15,679 bases of DNA from the NCBI GenBank assembly GCA_949878535.1, contig CATLAS010000004.1, positions 1 to 15,679 on the forward strand. Direction: 5' to 3'. This DNA is from an uncultured Eubacteriales bacterium. Its GTDB lineage: Bacteria; Bacillota; Clostridia; Oscillospirales; CAG-272. Position numbers and translations under genes: made by a program. Below the pieces are notes generated by a model, which was not told where the DNA came from, ran no database searches, and saw only the letters and a list, made by a program, of their open reading frames with translations. Shown piece by piece: positions 1-7,777 of the stretch (position 1 is its first letter; each line of letters opens with the position of its first letter).

Positions 1-1149
1 GCAGGAATTGCTGCAATCTGCGGCATTGCCGCCTTTGCCCACAGCTTGTCTAAACTGAAAAAATATCACACCATCCTCAGTGGATGGGGCGTTTCCGATA
101 TAGAGACACTGGAAGAAGTGATCAACGAAAAAATTCATCTCTCCCGCCAGCGGTCAGATCCCGCATCGGAATACTGCGTATGGGAGCAGGAAATCGCGAA
201 AGCAGAAGCTGGAAAGACTGAAGATACCCAGTCTCTGCGCACATGCGCCGCGCTGTTCACAGAAGAAGTTCCCGACACGGATATCATGACGGAAAACGCG
301 GTAGCAGCAGCAAAAGATTTGCTGACAAAGCAATCACAGCTCACCGAAACCTATCACACTGCCGCCGGGCGGCTGTCTACCTTTGCGGATGTGCTGGATC
401 CCGCCATGCAGGAAGAAATTACGTCTCAAGCAGCAGCGGTGCTGGCAACAGAAGCAGGACAGCAGGCAGCCGGATTTTCCAGAGAAGAAGCTGAGAAGGC
501 ACGTCGAAACGCGGGGTTATACCGCAGCAACGTGGAAGCAGATCAGAAACAACAACTGGAGCGGGAGAAAAAATTGAGCGCCCTGCGGGCAGTATCGGTT
601 TCTCCTGCGGATCTTGCTGAGAAAATCAGCAAGATAAATGAAGAATTGACCGCACTGCAAAAGCGGTACAAAGGCATTACCGCCGCCATGGAAGCGCTGG
701 AGACAGCAGGGAACAATCTTCGTGCGGGACTTCTCCCCCGAATTGTCAGCGAATCAGGATTGCTTCTGGGGATGTTCTCCGGTGGGAAATATCCCACCGT
801 AGGCGTTACCAAAGATTTTTCCATGAATGTCATCGCCCAGGACAAAACCAGAGAACTGGAGTATCTTTCCGCAGGCACCCGAGATGCCGCATATGTCAGT
901 CTCCGGTATGCCCTGCTGAATGTTCTTTTTCCGGATGATCCGCCGCCGGCGGTATTCGATGAAAGCTTCTCCCGTATGGACGCGGACAGGCTTTCCAAAA
1001 TTCTGACCATGCTGTCCGCAGCAGGGGAAAAGGGAAATCAGTCCCTGCTGTTCTCCTGCCGCGCATTGGAAGGCGAGATTGTACATTCTCTGCTGCAAAG
1101 CGGGGATGGAACGGATCAGGTGATCCATATGGGGGACCGGATACAATAA
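1..1149 (+). CDS. YhaN-like SMC/ABC-type ATPase, C-terminal part (5'-truncated)
   Basis: The reading frame is open from base 1, so the gene begins before the window and only about 382 codons are visible. The first residues (GIAAICGIAAF) are the end of a hydrophobic segment. A long charged, helical, coiled-coil-like region follows to about residue 230 of the visible part. The C-terminus carries the second half of an ABC-type nucleotide-binding domain: a signature-like LSAGTRDAAYVSLRYAL, a Walker B/D-loop PPAVFDESFSRMD, and QSLLFSCR in the switch region. This layout (split ATPase head, coiled coil, central membrane-like segment) resembles YhaN, which partners an SbcD-like nuclease in Bacillus. 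The Walker A part and any partner gene lie outside the window. It is followed after 21 bp by the HlyD-like gene, probably in one transcript. Family assignment is moderately sure; a DNA-repair role is inference. Confidence 0.75.
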   Translation, partial: AGIAAICGIAAFAHSLSKLKKYHTILSGWGVSDIETLEEVINEKIHLSRQRSDPASEYCVWEQEIAKAEAGKTEDTQSLRTCAALFTEEVPDTDIMTENAVAAAKDLLTKQSQLTETYHTAAGRLSTFADVLDPAMQEEITSQAAAVLATEAGQQAAGFSREEAEKARRNAGLYRSNVEADQKQQLEREKKLSALRAVSVSPADLAEKISKINEELTALQKRYKGITAAMEALETAGNNLRAGLLPRIVSESGLLLGMFSGGKYPTVGVTKDFSMNVIAQDKTRELEYLSAGTRDAAYVSLRYALLNVLFPDDPPPAVFDESFSRMDADRLSKILTMLSAAGEKGNQSLLFSCRALEGEIVHSLLQSGDGTDQVIHMGDRIQ

Positions 1150-1170
1150 ACCTGAAAGGAGGTATCACAA

Positions 1171-2433
1171 ATGGATACGGAATATTTAAAACGTGTGGGA
1201 TTGTGTATCGTAGGCGCGCTGCTGTCCGTTTGTCTCATATTTTATCTGGGATTCCATTTGTGGAGAACCTTCACAAGAGAAGTGGAAATCCAGCCTGTCG
1301 CTGAAACTACTGTAGAAAAAACAGTAGAGGCACAAGGGTATATTTTCCGCAATGAGCAAACACTTCTTCTTTCCGGCGGGAACACAGCCGGAAACAACAC
1401 ACTGTTTCCCATGGTAAGCAACGGAAGCCGGCTTGCAAAGAACGCGGAAGCTGCACGGCTGTATACAGGCAGCAGCGTGGACGTTCGAGAAAAAGTAGCG
1501 CAAATCGACCAGCAGATCGCCCTGCTTCAGGAATGCGCCAGCGGAGACGTGCAGGGGCTCAAAGACGCGCAAACCATTGATGAAGAAATTTTCGCTGTGC
1601 TTTCCAAAATCCGCGCCGCCGGAGACAGCGGCAAAACGGCGGATATCGGTTTGCAGCGTTCCGATTTCCTGGAATCAGTAAACAAACGCATGATCCTGTC
1701 GGGGATGGGAAACAATTTCGCAAGCGAAATTTCCGCATTGCAGGCAGAGCGCAGTTCCATCGTATCCGGACTGGGTTCCTGCCTGGAAACAATCACAGCG
1801 CCTGTCAGCGGCTATTATTATGCTGCCTGCGACGGATACGAGTCTGTGTTTACTAAGGACTTTCTCACAGATAAAAACCTCACCTTCGGCACGCTGACGG
1901 AAAAGTTGAACGCCGCCCCTGTAAACGAGGCACGCGCTGCAGGCAAAATCGTTACTGATAGCGAGTGGTTCATGGTGTGCATGCTGGATCGGGAATACCT
2001 GAACGTATACGCAGATGCCGGGCGTTGCACTGTTTATTTTGGCGCCGGCGAGGAATACCGCATGAATATGGAAATTTATAAGATTCTGGAAGGAGGAGAG
2101 CGGTTCGCAATCCTCCTGTCCACCAGAGAAATGCCAACCGGATTTGACTTTTCCAGAACCCAAACCGTCCGGTTCCTCACAGCAGAGTATACCGGATTCC
2201 AGATTCCCATGTCCGCGGTGCGTATTGTAGATGGGATGACCGGCGTATATGTGCTGGACGGATCTACCGTGGCATTCCGCCCCATATCTACACTGATCGT
2301 TACGGACGGATATTATATAGTAAATACGGATCCGGGAGAAGACCCGCCGGAAGGGTATCAGTGGCTTGCCCAGCATGAAAATCTCATTACAGAAGGAAAA
2401 GCCCTGTATCATGGAAAGGTACTGAGCGGCTAA
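1171..2433 (+). CDS. HlyD-like membrane-anchored periplasmic-adaptor-type protein
   Basis: A 420-aa protein with a good ribosome site (AAAGGAGG) just before the ATG at 1171. A single N-terminal membrane segment lies at about residues 10-30 (VGLCIVGALLSVCLIFYLGF). It is followed by VEAQGYIFRNEQ, typical of the first strand of a biotinyl-lipoyl/barrel-sandwich domain, a helical hairpin region (about residues 105-200), and the returning strand ITAPVSGYYY near residue 210. The C-terminal half is beta-rich. This is the plan of HlyD/membrane-fusion proteins. No ABC transporter or outer channel is adjacent. In Clostridia such proteins often sit beside the yggS-sepF division genes, so a role at the cell envelope or septum is possible but inferred. 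The gap to yggS is 156 bp and holds no gene. Confidence 0.7.
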   Translation: MDTEYLKRVGLCIVGALLSVCLIFYLGFHLWRTFTREVEIQPVAETTVEKTVEAQGYIFRNEQTLLLSGGNTAGNNTLFPMVSNGSRLAKNAEAARLYTGSSVDVREKVAQIDQQIALLQECASGDVQGLKDAQTIDEEIFAVLSKIRAAGDSGKTADIGLQRSDFLESVNKRMILSGMGNNFASEISALQAERSSIVSGLGSCLETITAPVSGYYYAACDGYESVFTKDFLTDKNLTFGTLTEKLNAAPVNEARAAGKIVTDSEWFMVCMLDREYLNVYADAGRCTVYFGAGEEYRMNMEIYKILEGGERFAILLSTREMPTGFDFSRTQTVRFLTAEYTGFQIPMSAVRIVDGMTGVYVLDGSTVAFRPISTLIVTDGYYIVNTDPGEDPPEGYQWLAQHENLITEGKALYHGKVLSG

Positions 2434-2589
2434 GTTTATACCAGAAAGGCAGAAAAGCCTGAAAGCAAAGTAAATATAAATCGAAAGCAAACTGTTTTCA
2501 GACATGATTTGTGCCTTTTGCCCCAAGCAGGGAACCATTTCGCCGATAGCAAAACCGACACAAATCCAAAGAAAGGTATGATCATAAGC

Positions 2590-3306
2590 ATGACACAGGA
2601 AAGAAAATATATTATATCGGAAAACTACAAACGAATCACGGAAAAGATTGAAAATGCCAAGCTGCGGCGGGATAAATCCATCACCGGAGAAGTCACTCTG
2701 CTGGCTGCAACCAAAACTGTGGATCCGGAAGATATTCTTTTTGCCATTCAGGAGTTGGGACTGCCCGCTGTGGGCGAAAACAAGGTGCAGGAATTACTAT
2801 CTAAATACGATCAGCTCCAGGGAAAGGCGCCCCTGCACATTCTGGGGCATCTGCAAACCAACAAGGTGCGGCAGATTGTGGGAAAGGCCGACATGATTCA
2901 GTCGGTAGATTCTCTCCGTCTGGCGGAGGAAATCGGTAAACGCAGCGTCGCTGCCGGCGTGGTAACAGATATTTTGGCGGAAATCAACATCGGCAGAGAA
3001 GAAAACAAAACGGGCATCCTGCCCGAACAGGCAGACGAATTTACCAGTGCACTGGAGGAAATTCCTGGAGTCCGGCTGCGCGGACTGATGACCATGGCTC
3101 CAATTTGCAGCAAAAAAGACGAATATTTCAAATATTTTTGTAAAACCTATGAAATTTACCTTGACATTTTACGAAAAAAATCGCATAATATAATAGAGTC
3201 TGTATTATCTATGGGTATGAGTGACAGCTTTGAAGCTGCCATAGAGGCGGGCGCAACAATGGTTCGGATCGGAAGTGCAATTTTCGGACCGCGAATTTAC
3301 CTGTAA
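2590..3306 (+). CDS. yggS: YggS/YlmE-family PLP-binding homeostasis protein
   Basis: A 238-aa protein of the YggS/PROSC family: a single-domain alanine-racemase-like fold that binds pyridoxal phosphate and maintains PLP homeostasis, with no known catalytic turnover. The PLP lysine is in LLAATKT (about K42), and the C-terminal signature LSMGMSDSFEAAIEAGATMV followed by RIGSAIFGPR is intact. The frame is open to an ATG at 2509, but that start would add 27 non-conserved residues. The ATG at 2590 gives the usual family length and begins MTQERKYI. AAAGAAAGG (2568-2576) is a weak, slightly distant ribosome site, and an ATG at 2578 is a further alternative. It is the first gene of the conserved yggS-sepF-ylmH-divIVA group (ylmE in Bacillus). 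Confidence 0.93.
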   Translation: MTQERKYIISENYKRITEKIENAKLRRDKSITGEVTLLAATKTVDPEDILFAIQELGLPAVGENKVQELLSKYDQLQGKAPLHILGHLQTNKVRQIVGKADMIQSVDSLRLAEEIGKRSVAAGVVTDILAEINIGREENKTGILPEQADEFTSALEEIPGVRLRGLMTMAPICSKKDEYFKYFCKTYEIYLDILRKKSHNIIESVLSMGMSDSFEAAIEAGATMVRIGSAIFGPRIYL

Positions 3307-3348
3307 CACCTAATACATAGAATCGAAATAAACCGGAGGTATACACTT

Positions 3349-3906
3349 ATGGGCATTGTTGATAACATTAAAAAGAGAATGGGCGGCGCGGAAGATGCTT
3401 ACGATGACGCTTATAATGACGATGGATACTACGCAGAAAGCTTCGGCTCCTATGAAGAACCGGAAGATATAGATACTTCTTCCACTATGTCCGGCGGCAT
3501 GAGTGCCGGCACAAACGTAAGCACAGGCGCAGGCACAGGACTTGGCGGAATCGGTATGGGCAGCGGAATCAGCCTGTCTGGTACTGCGGGCAGCGCACTG
3601 GAAATGAAGGTTGTAAAACCGGAATCCTTTGACAGCGTTGCACAGATTGCAGATCATCTTCTTTCCAGAAGAACCATTGTTCTGAATCTGGAAAGCACCA
3701 ATAAGGAAACTGCACGTCGTCTCATCGACTTTTTGTCCGGCGTTGCATATTCCATTGATGGATCGCTGAAGAAGATCGCAACCAACGCATATGTAATCAC
3801 CCCCAACAATGTGGACGTGGGTGATGCAAAACTCACGAAGAGAGGCGCACCGCAGCCCCAGAGCGCACCCCAGGAAACTACCTCCGAAGAGTTTGGCGAA
3901 TACTGA
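3349..3906 (+). CDS. sepF: Cell division protein SepF
   Basis: A 185-aa SepF. This cytoplasmic protein tethers FtsZ to the membrane and organises the septal ring in Gram-positives. The N-terminus MGIVDNIKKRMGG is the expected membrane-binding amphipathic helix. It is followed by an acidic stretch and a Gly/Ser-rich flexible linker (about residues 48-82), then the conserved C-terminal SepF domain (about 85-160) with MKVVKPESFD, IADHLLSRRTIVLNLE and RRLIDFLSGVAYSIDGSL. The C-terminal tail is short and rich in Pro, Gln and Glu. Ribosome site CGGAGG is well placed before the ATG. It sits 42 bp after yggS, the standard Firmicutes order. The next gene in Bacillus, ylmG, is absent here. Confidence 0.95.
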   Translation: MGIVDNIKKRMGGAEDAYDDAYNDDGYYAESFGSYEEPEDIDTSSTMSGGMSAGTNVSTGAGTGLGGIGMGSGISLSGTAGSALEMKVVKPESFDSVAQIADHLLSRRTIVLNLESTNKETARRLIDFLSGVAYSIDGSLKKIATNAYVITPNNVDVGDAKLTKRGAPQPQSAPQETTSEEFGEY

Positions 3907-4063
3907 TATTTATATTGAAGCGGCTGCCGTCTCCCGCGCTGGACTTTCCCGCACGTGAGGCGGCGCTTGTTCTGTAAACAGAAAAACAGCGCGAAAATAA
4001 AATCCATAAAACCGCAGTTTTTACGTCCGATTTTGTGCGGGCACAAAACCGGAGAAAGCATAG
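3907..4063 (+). promoter_or_regulatory. sepF-ylmH intergenic leader with two inverted repeats
   Basis: The 157-bp gap contains no gene. It holds a long imperfect stem (about 3918-3968, AAGCGGCTGCCGTCTC pairing with GAGGCGGCGCTT, with bulges and one wobble) and a perfect 8-bp hairpin TTTTGTGC-GG-GCACAAAA (4031-4048). The hairpin ends two bases before the ylmH ribosome site GGAGAAAG. Neither is followed by a T-run, so they are unlikely to be terminators. They could influence ylmH translation or mark where ylmG was lost. The structures are seen; a function is inference. Confidence 0.35.
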
Positions 4064-5023
4064 ATGTCTATGGCAAAACAAAATTCACCTATTCTCCCCG
4101 GCGGCGTCCGGGTTACCGAGGAAGAACATCTTCTAATCGCCAGAGGTGCGGAGCTGGCCGCCCGGGCAGATCATACTGCGACCGCATCCTCTTTTTTATC
4201 TCCCCGGCAGCAGCGGCTACTATTTGAAAGTGCAATTATGGAAAAACGGGCGGATCAGATTTTTTTCTGGGGTGGATATACAGGAGCCACAAGGCGAATG
4301 GCAATCTATCTGCCGACGTGGATTCTATCCTTTGCATCTGACCTGGAACCCGCAGCGCAGCTTTTTACAAAAGAACGGGAAATACAGTACCTGCAGCTAT
4401 TATCCGCAGCGGGCGTCTGTCCACCGTCGACAGAAACACAAACCTTTAACGCTCTCCTTCCGGAAAAACTGGAGGATATACAGGAAAATGGTTTCCTGTC
4501 CGGCTTTGTTCATCCACTTCTGCTGGAAGGCAGCGGATTCCGTGCCCTTTCCCATCGAGATTGGCTGGGATCCCTTATGTCTCTGGGCATAAAGCGGGAA
4601 ATTTTAGGCGATATTACAGTATGGGATGATTTTCATGCAGTCGTGTTTTGCCAGACAAAAAGCGCTGCATATTTGATCAGTGAACTGAAAAAAGCAGGAC
4701 GGGACGCAGTATGCGCGGCTCCCTGCCGTCTGCCGGAAGGTTTTGTTCCCCGGCAGCAATATGTTCCGGTTACCGGAACGGTAGCCTCTCCCCGGGTGGA
4801 CGGCGTTGTGCGGACGCTATGCAATGTATCCCGCGATGATGCAGCGGTAATGATCCAGCGTGGACTGGTAGAGCTGAATTATGATCCTATAGAAAAAACA
4901 GACGTATCGGTGGCGGCGGGTGATATTATATCCGTACGCGGATACGGAAAATTCAAAATAGACGAAATCGGGCGTCCTACCCAGCGGGGCAGGATGCACC
5001 TTGCAGCAAGAAAGTATCAATGA
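4064..5023 (+). CDS. ylmH: YlmH-family S4-domain RNA-binding protein
   Basis: A 319-aa protein. The N-terminal and central region (about residues 45-230) matches the YlmH core, including the conserved FWGGYTGATRRMAIYLPTW, the tracts SLGIKREILGDITVWDDFHAVVF and YLISELKKAGR, and the passage before the S4 domain (RQQYVPVTGTVASPRVD). The C-terminal S4 domain (about 240-305) contains VRTLCNVSRDDAAVMIQRGL and ISVRGYGKFKI. YlmH binds RNA and, in Bacillus, the large ribosomal subunit, where it assists rescue of incomplete peptides and is coupled to the division cluster. It is longer than the roughly 257-aa Bacillus protein, mostly at the N-terminus. The start at 4064 has GGAGAAAG in place; a second ATG at 4070 is an alternative. 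The stop lies 31 bp before divIVA. Confidence 0.88.
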   Translation: MSMAKQNSPILPGGVRVTEEEHLLIARGAELAARADHTATASSFLSPRQQRLLFESAIMEKRADQIFFWGGYTGATRRMAIYLPTWILSFASDLEPAAQLFTKEREIQYLQLLSAAGVCPPSTETQTFNALLPEKLEDIQENGFLSGFVHPLLLEGSGFRALSHRDWLGSLMSLGIKREILGDITVWDDFHAVVFCQTKSAAYLISELKKAGRDAVCAAPCRLPEGFVPRQQYVPVTGTVASPRVDGVVRTLCNVSRDDAAVMIQRGLVELNYDPIEKTDVSVAAGDIISVRGYGKFKIDEIGRPTQRGRMHLAARKYQ

Positions 5024-5054
5024 CAGGCGAATAGTCAGGAAAGGGCGTGGCGAT

Positions 5055-5927
5055 ATGAGTGCAGATTCCATTCAGAGATTTCCCATAGTAAAAAAAGGGT
5101 ACGACCCGGAAGCAGTGGATGTATATATTGAAAATCTCTCCGAAAAAAATCAGTTTTTTCAGGGTCGGATTATGGAACTGGAAAAACGCATCAGCCTGGC
5201 AGAGGATTTAATTGAAAGCTTCTCCAAGGCAGAGGATGAGCTGCGGCAAAATATTGCTGATTCTAAAAAAGCGGCTGCGTCCATGATTCTGGATGCAAAA
5301 CAGCGTGCCACCGCTTTGTTGGACGATGCACGGGCGGAATGCGGAAAGATTGTCTCCCAGCTGGATCGGGTGGTTGCAAACCGCATGCAGGTTTTGGATG
5401 TATTGAAAAATCAGGCAACCTCCTTCAAGGATCAGCTTTTCGCATTGTATGGCAGTCATATCGAAATGATCGAATCCATCGCCAGTGCTGTCGAATCCAC
5501 TCCCTTTGAACCAGATTACAGCGGCATTGCCGAAGCAATCAATACATTTGAACAGGCAGGAGAGCCGGACACACATACCCCGGCATTCACCGAATATCCC
5601 CAGGACAGCATTTTCCCCAAAGTAGAGGAGATTTCTGTACAGGAAGAACCAGAGTCGGATGCAGCATCCGCACCGGAAGCTGAACCAGACACACATCCGG
5701 AGCAAACGTCGGATCCTGAGATATCCCCTACCAAGCAAGAAGAATCTACCGAACCCACGCAAAATTCCAAACCGGATGAAGAGGACGACTTTTTCATTCT
5801 GGACGCAAACGATACAGCCAAAGATACTGTTTATGCTTTTGATACAGAAACCGTAGACCCAATGTCAGATTATAACAAATATTTAGAAAACTTCGTAAAT
5901 ATGGATGAGGATAATAACACGCTATGA
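5055..5927 (+). CDS. divIVA: DivIVA-domain cell division/polarity protein
   Basis: A 290-aa protein from the ATG at 5055, preceded by AGGAAAGG (5037-5044). The frame is open from 5001, but that start overlaps ylmH and lacks a ribosome site. The N-terminus FPIVKKGYDPEAVDVYIENL is the DivIVA lipid-binding motif. It is followed by a long coiled coil (about residues 25-120) with DSKKAAASMILDAKQRA, typical of membrane-curvature-sensing DivIVA/GpsB proteins. Residues of about 170-270 form an acidic Pro/Glu/Thr/Ser-rich tail with low complexity, and the protein ends in a short conserved-looking segment (YNKYLENFVNMDEDN). DivIVA marks the septum and poles and recruits division and wall-synthesis partners. 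The stop overlaps the lspA start by ATGA, implying translational coupling. The long disordered tail is unlike the short Bacillus form. Confidence 0.88.
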   Translation: MSADSIQRFPIVKKGYDPEAVDVYIENLSEKNQFFQGRIMELEKRISLAEDLIESFSKAEDELRQNIADSKKAAASMILDAKQRATALLDDARAECGKIVSQLDRVVANRMQVLDVLKNQATSFKDQLFALYGSHIEMIESIASAVESTPFEPDYSGIAEAINTFEQAGEPDTHTPAFTEYPQDSIFPKVEEISVQEEPESDAASAPEAEPDTHPEQTSDPEISPTKQEESTEPTQNSKPDEEDDFFILDANDTAKDTVYAFDTETVDPMSDYNKYLENFVNMDEDNNTL

Positions 5928-6424
5928 TTTTGTGCCTTATCATTACAGTTGTGGCTGTCCTGCTGGATCAGATCACAAAGCTTCTGGTTGTACAAAATAT
6001 CGCGGAAGGCACCTTTGCTGAGGGACTCAAAGGTGTTTTTCGTTTTACATATATTGAAAACAAAGGAGCAGCTTTCGGCATTCTTTCTGAGCACCGCTGG
6101 ATTTTTATGGTGCTGTCTGTAATCGCCATTGCAGCGATTCTATTCTATCTGTGGAAAGAAAAACCACAAAGCATTCTGGTGCGCCTGTCTTTGGGCATGA
6201 TTTTGGGTGGTGGAATCGGCAATATGATTGACCGAATTTTCCGCGGCGCTGTAGTAGATTTTATTGACCTGGAATTTATGCGATTTTACGTATTTAATGT
6301 AGCCGATTCCTTTGTTTGCGTTGGCTGCGCGCTTCTGATTTTATATCTGATCCTTTCTGAAATTCGGGAAGGCAAAAAGAAAAAAGAAGCACAGCATAAT
6401 CCCAGCAGCGGGCCAAAAGCATGA
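5924..6424 (+). CDS. lspA: Lipoprotein signal peptidase II
   Basis: A 166-aa integral membrane aspartyl protease that cleaves signal peptides from prolipoproteins at the lipobox cysteine after lipid attachment. It has four hydrophobic segments (about residues 2-22, 58-76, 86-102 and 125-147). Family motifs are all present: DQITK (15-19), YIENKGAAFGI (43-53), GNMIDR (99-104), VVDFID (110-115) and FNVADS (124-129). The aspartates in VVDF and FNVAD match the catalytic pair. The C-terminus is Lys-rich and cytoplasmic. It overlaps divIVA upstream and rluD downstream by four bases each (ATGA), so all three are translated from one message. The ileS gene that separates divIVA and lspA in Bacillus is absent. 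The lipoprotein encoded at 14132-15196 would be one substrate. Confidence 0.96.
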   Translation: MILCLIITVVAVLLDQITKLLVVQNIAEGTFAEGLKGVFRFTYIENKGAAFGILSEHRWIFMVLSVIAIAAILFYLWKEKPQSILVRLSLGMILGGGIGNMIDRIFRGAVVDFIDLEFMRFYVFNVADSFVCVGCALLILYLILSEIREGKKKKEAQHNPSSGPKA

Positions 6425-7362
6425 ACGAATACGGCACGAAAAAAATCGTTTCTGTCACAGAAGCAGACGCAGGCAAACGGGTAGATGTATTTTTATCTGC
6501 CGCTTTGGGTATGTCCCGCAGTGCGGTCCAGCAGTTACTGGATGCAAGTGCTGTACAGTGCAGCGGTCATACTGTGTCCAAAAGCCTACGCACTGAAGCT
6601 GGGAATGTCTTTTCAGTTCAGCTTCCACCAGTGCGGGAATGTGAAGTGCTGCCGGAAAATATCCCTCTGGATATCGTATATGAAGATGAACATATCGTAG
6701 TCGTAAACAAGCCCCAGGGCATGGTAGTGCACCCTGCTCCGGGACATACAGAAGGAACCCTCGTATCCGCCCTTCTATATCATGCAGGAAGCAGCCTGTC
6801 AGATATCAACGGAGTAATCCGTCCCGGCATCGTGCACCGAATTGACCGAGATACCAGCGGTTTGATTGTGGTAGCCAAAAACAATGCCGCACATATCTCC
6901 CTTGCTGCACAGCTCGCAGATCATTCCATGTATCGGATATACAGCGCAATCCTGCGTGGCCGAATTGATGCCGCTGGCACAGTAGATGCGTCCATCGGCA
7001 GACACAAAACCGATCGAAAGAAAATGGCAGTTCTGCGAGACGGCGGCAGACATGCCGTCACCCATTATGAACCGATTCGTCCCCTCACTGGACATACTCT
7101 GTGCCGTCTAAAACTGGAAACCGGGCGCACCCACCAAATCCGCGTGCATATGAGCTATATCGGACATCCGGTTTTGGGGGATCCTGTATATGGAGGCGGA
7201 CAAACCCCATTTGAAAAAAAGCATCCCGCCCTATTTCATGGGCAGTGTCTCCATGCAGGCGAAATTTCCTTTGTGCATCCTGCCAGTGGGGAACAGGTAA
7301 CCTTCCGCTGCGATCCTCCACAAGATTTTATGCGCGTTTTAAGTCTGCTGGATCAGGAATAA
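6421..7362 (+). CDS. RluD-family 23S rRNA pseudouridine synthase
   Basis: A 313-aa RluA/RluD-family enzyme that converts uridines to pseudouridine, most likely in 23S rRNA helix 69. An N-terminal S4 RNA-binding domain (about residues 15-70; KRVDVFLSAALGMSRSAVQQ) precedes the catalytic domain. Key motifs are IVVVNKPQGMVVHPAPGH (92-109), HRIDRDTSGLIVVAKN (139-154) with the catalytic aspartate D142, and the late motif LETGRTHQIRVHMSYIGHPV followed by LGDPVYGG. It is the equivalent of Bacillus ylyB by position next to lspA. The start overlaps the lspA stop by ATGA. It is the last gene of the plus-strand block, and no convincing terminator follows within about 80 bp. The exact target uridines cannot be told from sequence alone. 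Confidence 0.93.
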   Translation: MNEYGTKKIVSVTEADAGKRVDVFLSAALGMSRSAVQQLLDASAVQCSGHTVSKSLRTEAGNVFSVQLPPVRECEVLPENIPLDIVYEDEHIVVVNKPQGMVVHPAPGHTEGTLVSALLYHAGSSLSDINGVIRPGIVHRIDRDTSGLIVVAKNNAAHISLAAQLADHSMYRIYSAILRGRIDAAGTVDASIGRHKTDRKKMAVLRDGGRHAVTHYEPIRPLTGHTLCRLKLETGRTHQIRVHMSYIGHPVLGDPVYGGGQTPFEKKHPALFHGQCLHAGEISFVHPASGEQVTFRCDPPQDFMRVLSLLDQE

Positions 7363-7446
7363 ATGACATTACCTTTGAGCCATTGCCAAATAAGTTGCGT
7401 GAAAAAGATTCATATAATATGTTTTTATGCAATTTTCACCTTTCTC

Positions 7447-7475
7447 TTGACAAAAACTTTTATTTGTGATATGCT
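7447..7475 (+). promoter_or_regulatory. Sigma-A promoter of the T-box leader
   Basis: TTGACA (7447-7452), a 17-bp spacer, and TATGCT (7470-7475) with an extended -10 TG at 7467-7468. It lies about 20-30 bp upstream of the first T-box element, placing the start of transcription near 7482. Position and consensus match fit a housekeeping promoter for the leader. Confidence 0.75.
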
Positions 7476-7494
7476 GACATTGTATATAGATATA

Positions 7495-7777
7495 GAAAAG
7501 ACAGTGACCGGGAACAAGTATCCTATGCTCTGAATCCTCCCAGAGAGCCGTCGGCGGTGCAAGACGGCAGGATTGCAAAGGAGAATTACATCCCGTGAGT
7601 TTCGCTTTGAAACAGCGGTGTACCGCTCCAGTAGACAGCGACGGCGTGGCGTCCGTTACAAACGCTTGGGCATCGCGCCAATCGGCGCCGTGCTTGTTGA
7701 GTGGCCCCATCCGGGGCAATTGAGGTGGTACCGCGGTTGATTCGTCCTCATGAAGCATAGCTTCATGAGGACTTTTT
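7495..7777 (+). promoter_or_regulatory. T-box leader (tRNA-sensing riboswitch), specifier probably UAC (Tyr)
   Basis: All hallmark parts are visible. Stem I has CGGGA/TCCCG at its base (7509-7513 and 7591-7595) below a GA-type kink, then the specifier loop with AGTA (7517-7520) facing GAA (7583-7585). Upper stems AATCCT/AGGATT and GCCGTC/GACGGC follow, with AGAGAG and GGTGCAAG in the terminal region. The T-box proper, GAGGTGGTACCGCGG, sits at 7722-7736, with UGGU (7726-7729) to pair with an uncharged tRNA ending ACCA. The specifier reads TAC at 7587-7589 followed by the usual purine A; a shift by one would give TTA (Leu) followed by C, which is less typical. Both tRNAs carry A73, so the UGGU bulge does not decide. 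The leader ends in a terminator. No amino-acid gene follows within 600 bp. Confidence 0.93.
7744..7777 (+). terminator. T-box attenuator terminator
   Basis: A perfect 12-bp stem, GTCCTCATGAAG (7744-7755) and CTTCATGAGGAC (7761-7772), with a 5-base loop and five Ts. The left arm is preceded by TTCGTCC, which would pair with the T-box sequence in the antiterminator, so the two structures are mutually exclusive as expected. Confidence 0.93.

Noticed and set aside
1675..2538. Long minus-strand ORF of 287 codons
   Set aside because: It is antisense to the clearly coding HlyD-like gene; the composition is Cys/His-rich shadow sequence without motifs.
2509..2589. Upstream start for yggS
   Set aside because: It would add 27 non-conserved residues without a ribosome site; the start at 2590 gives the family length.
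5001..5054. Upstream start for divIVA
   Set aside because: It overlaps ylmH and lacks a ribosome site; AGGAAAGG precedes the ATG at 5055.
7495..7777. T-box as a displaced ileS leader, given that ileS is missing from the division cluster
   Set aside because: AUC occurs only within the closing stem, not in the specifier position; the codon reads UAC or UUA.
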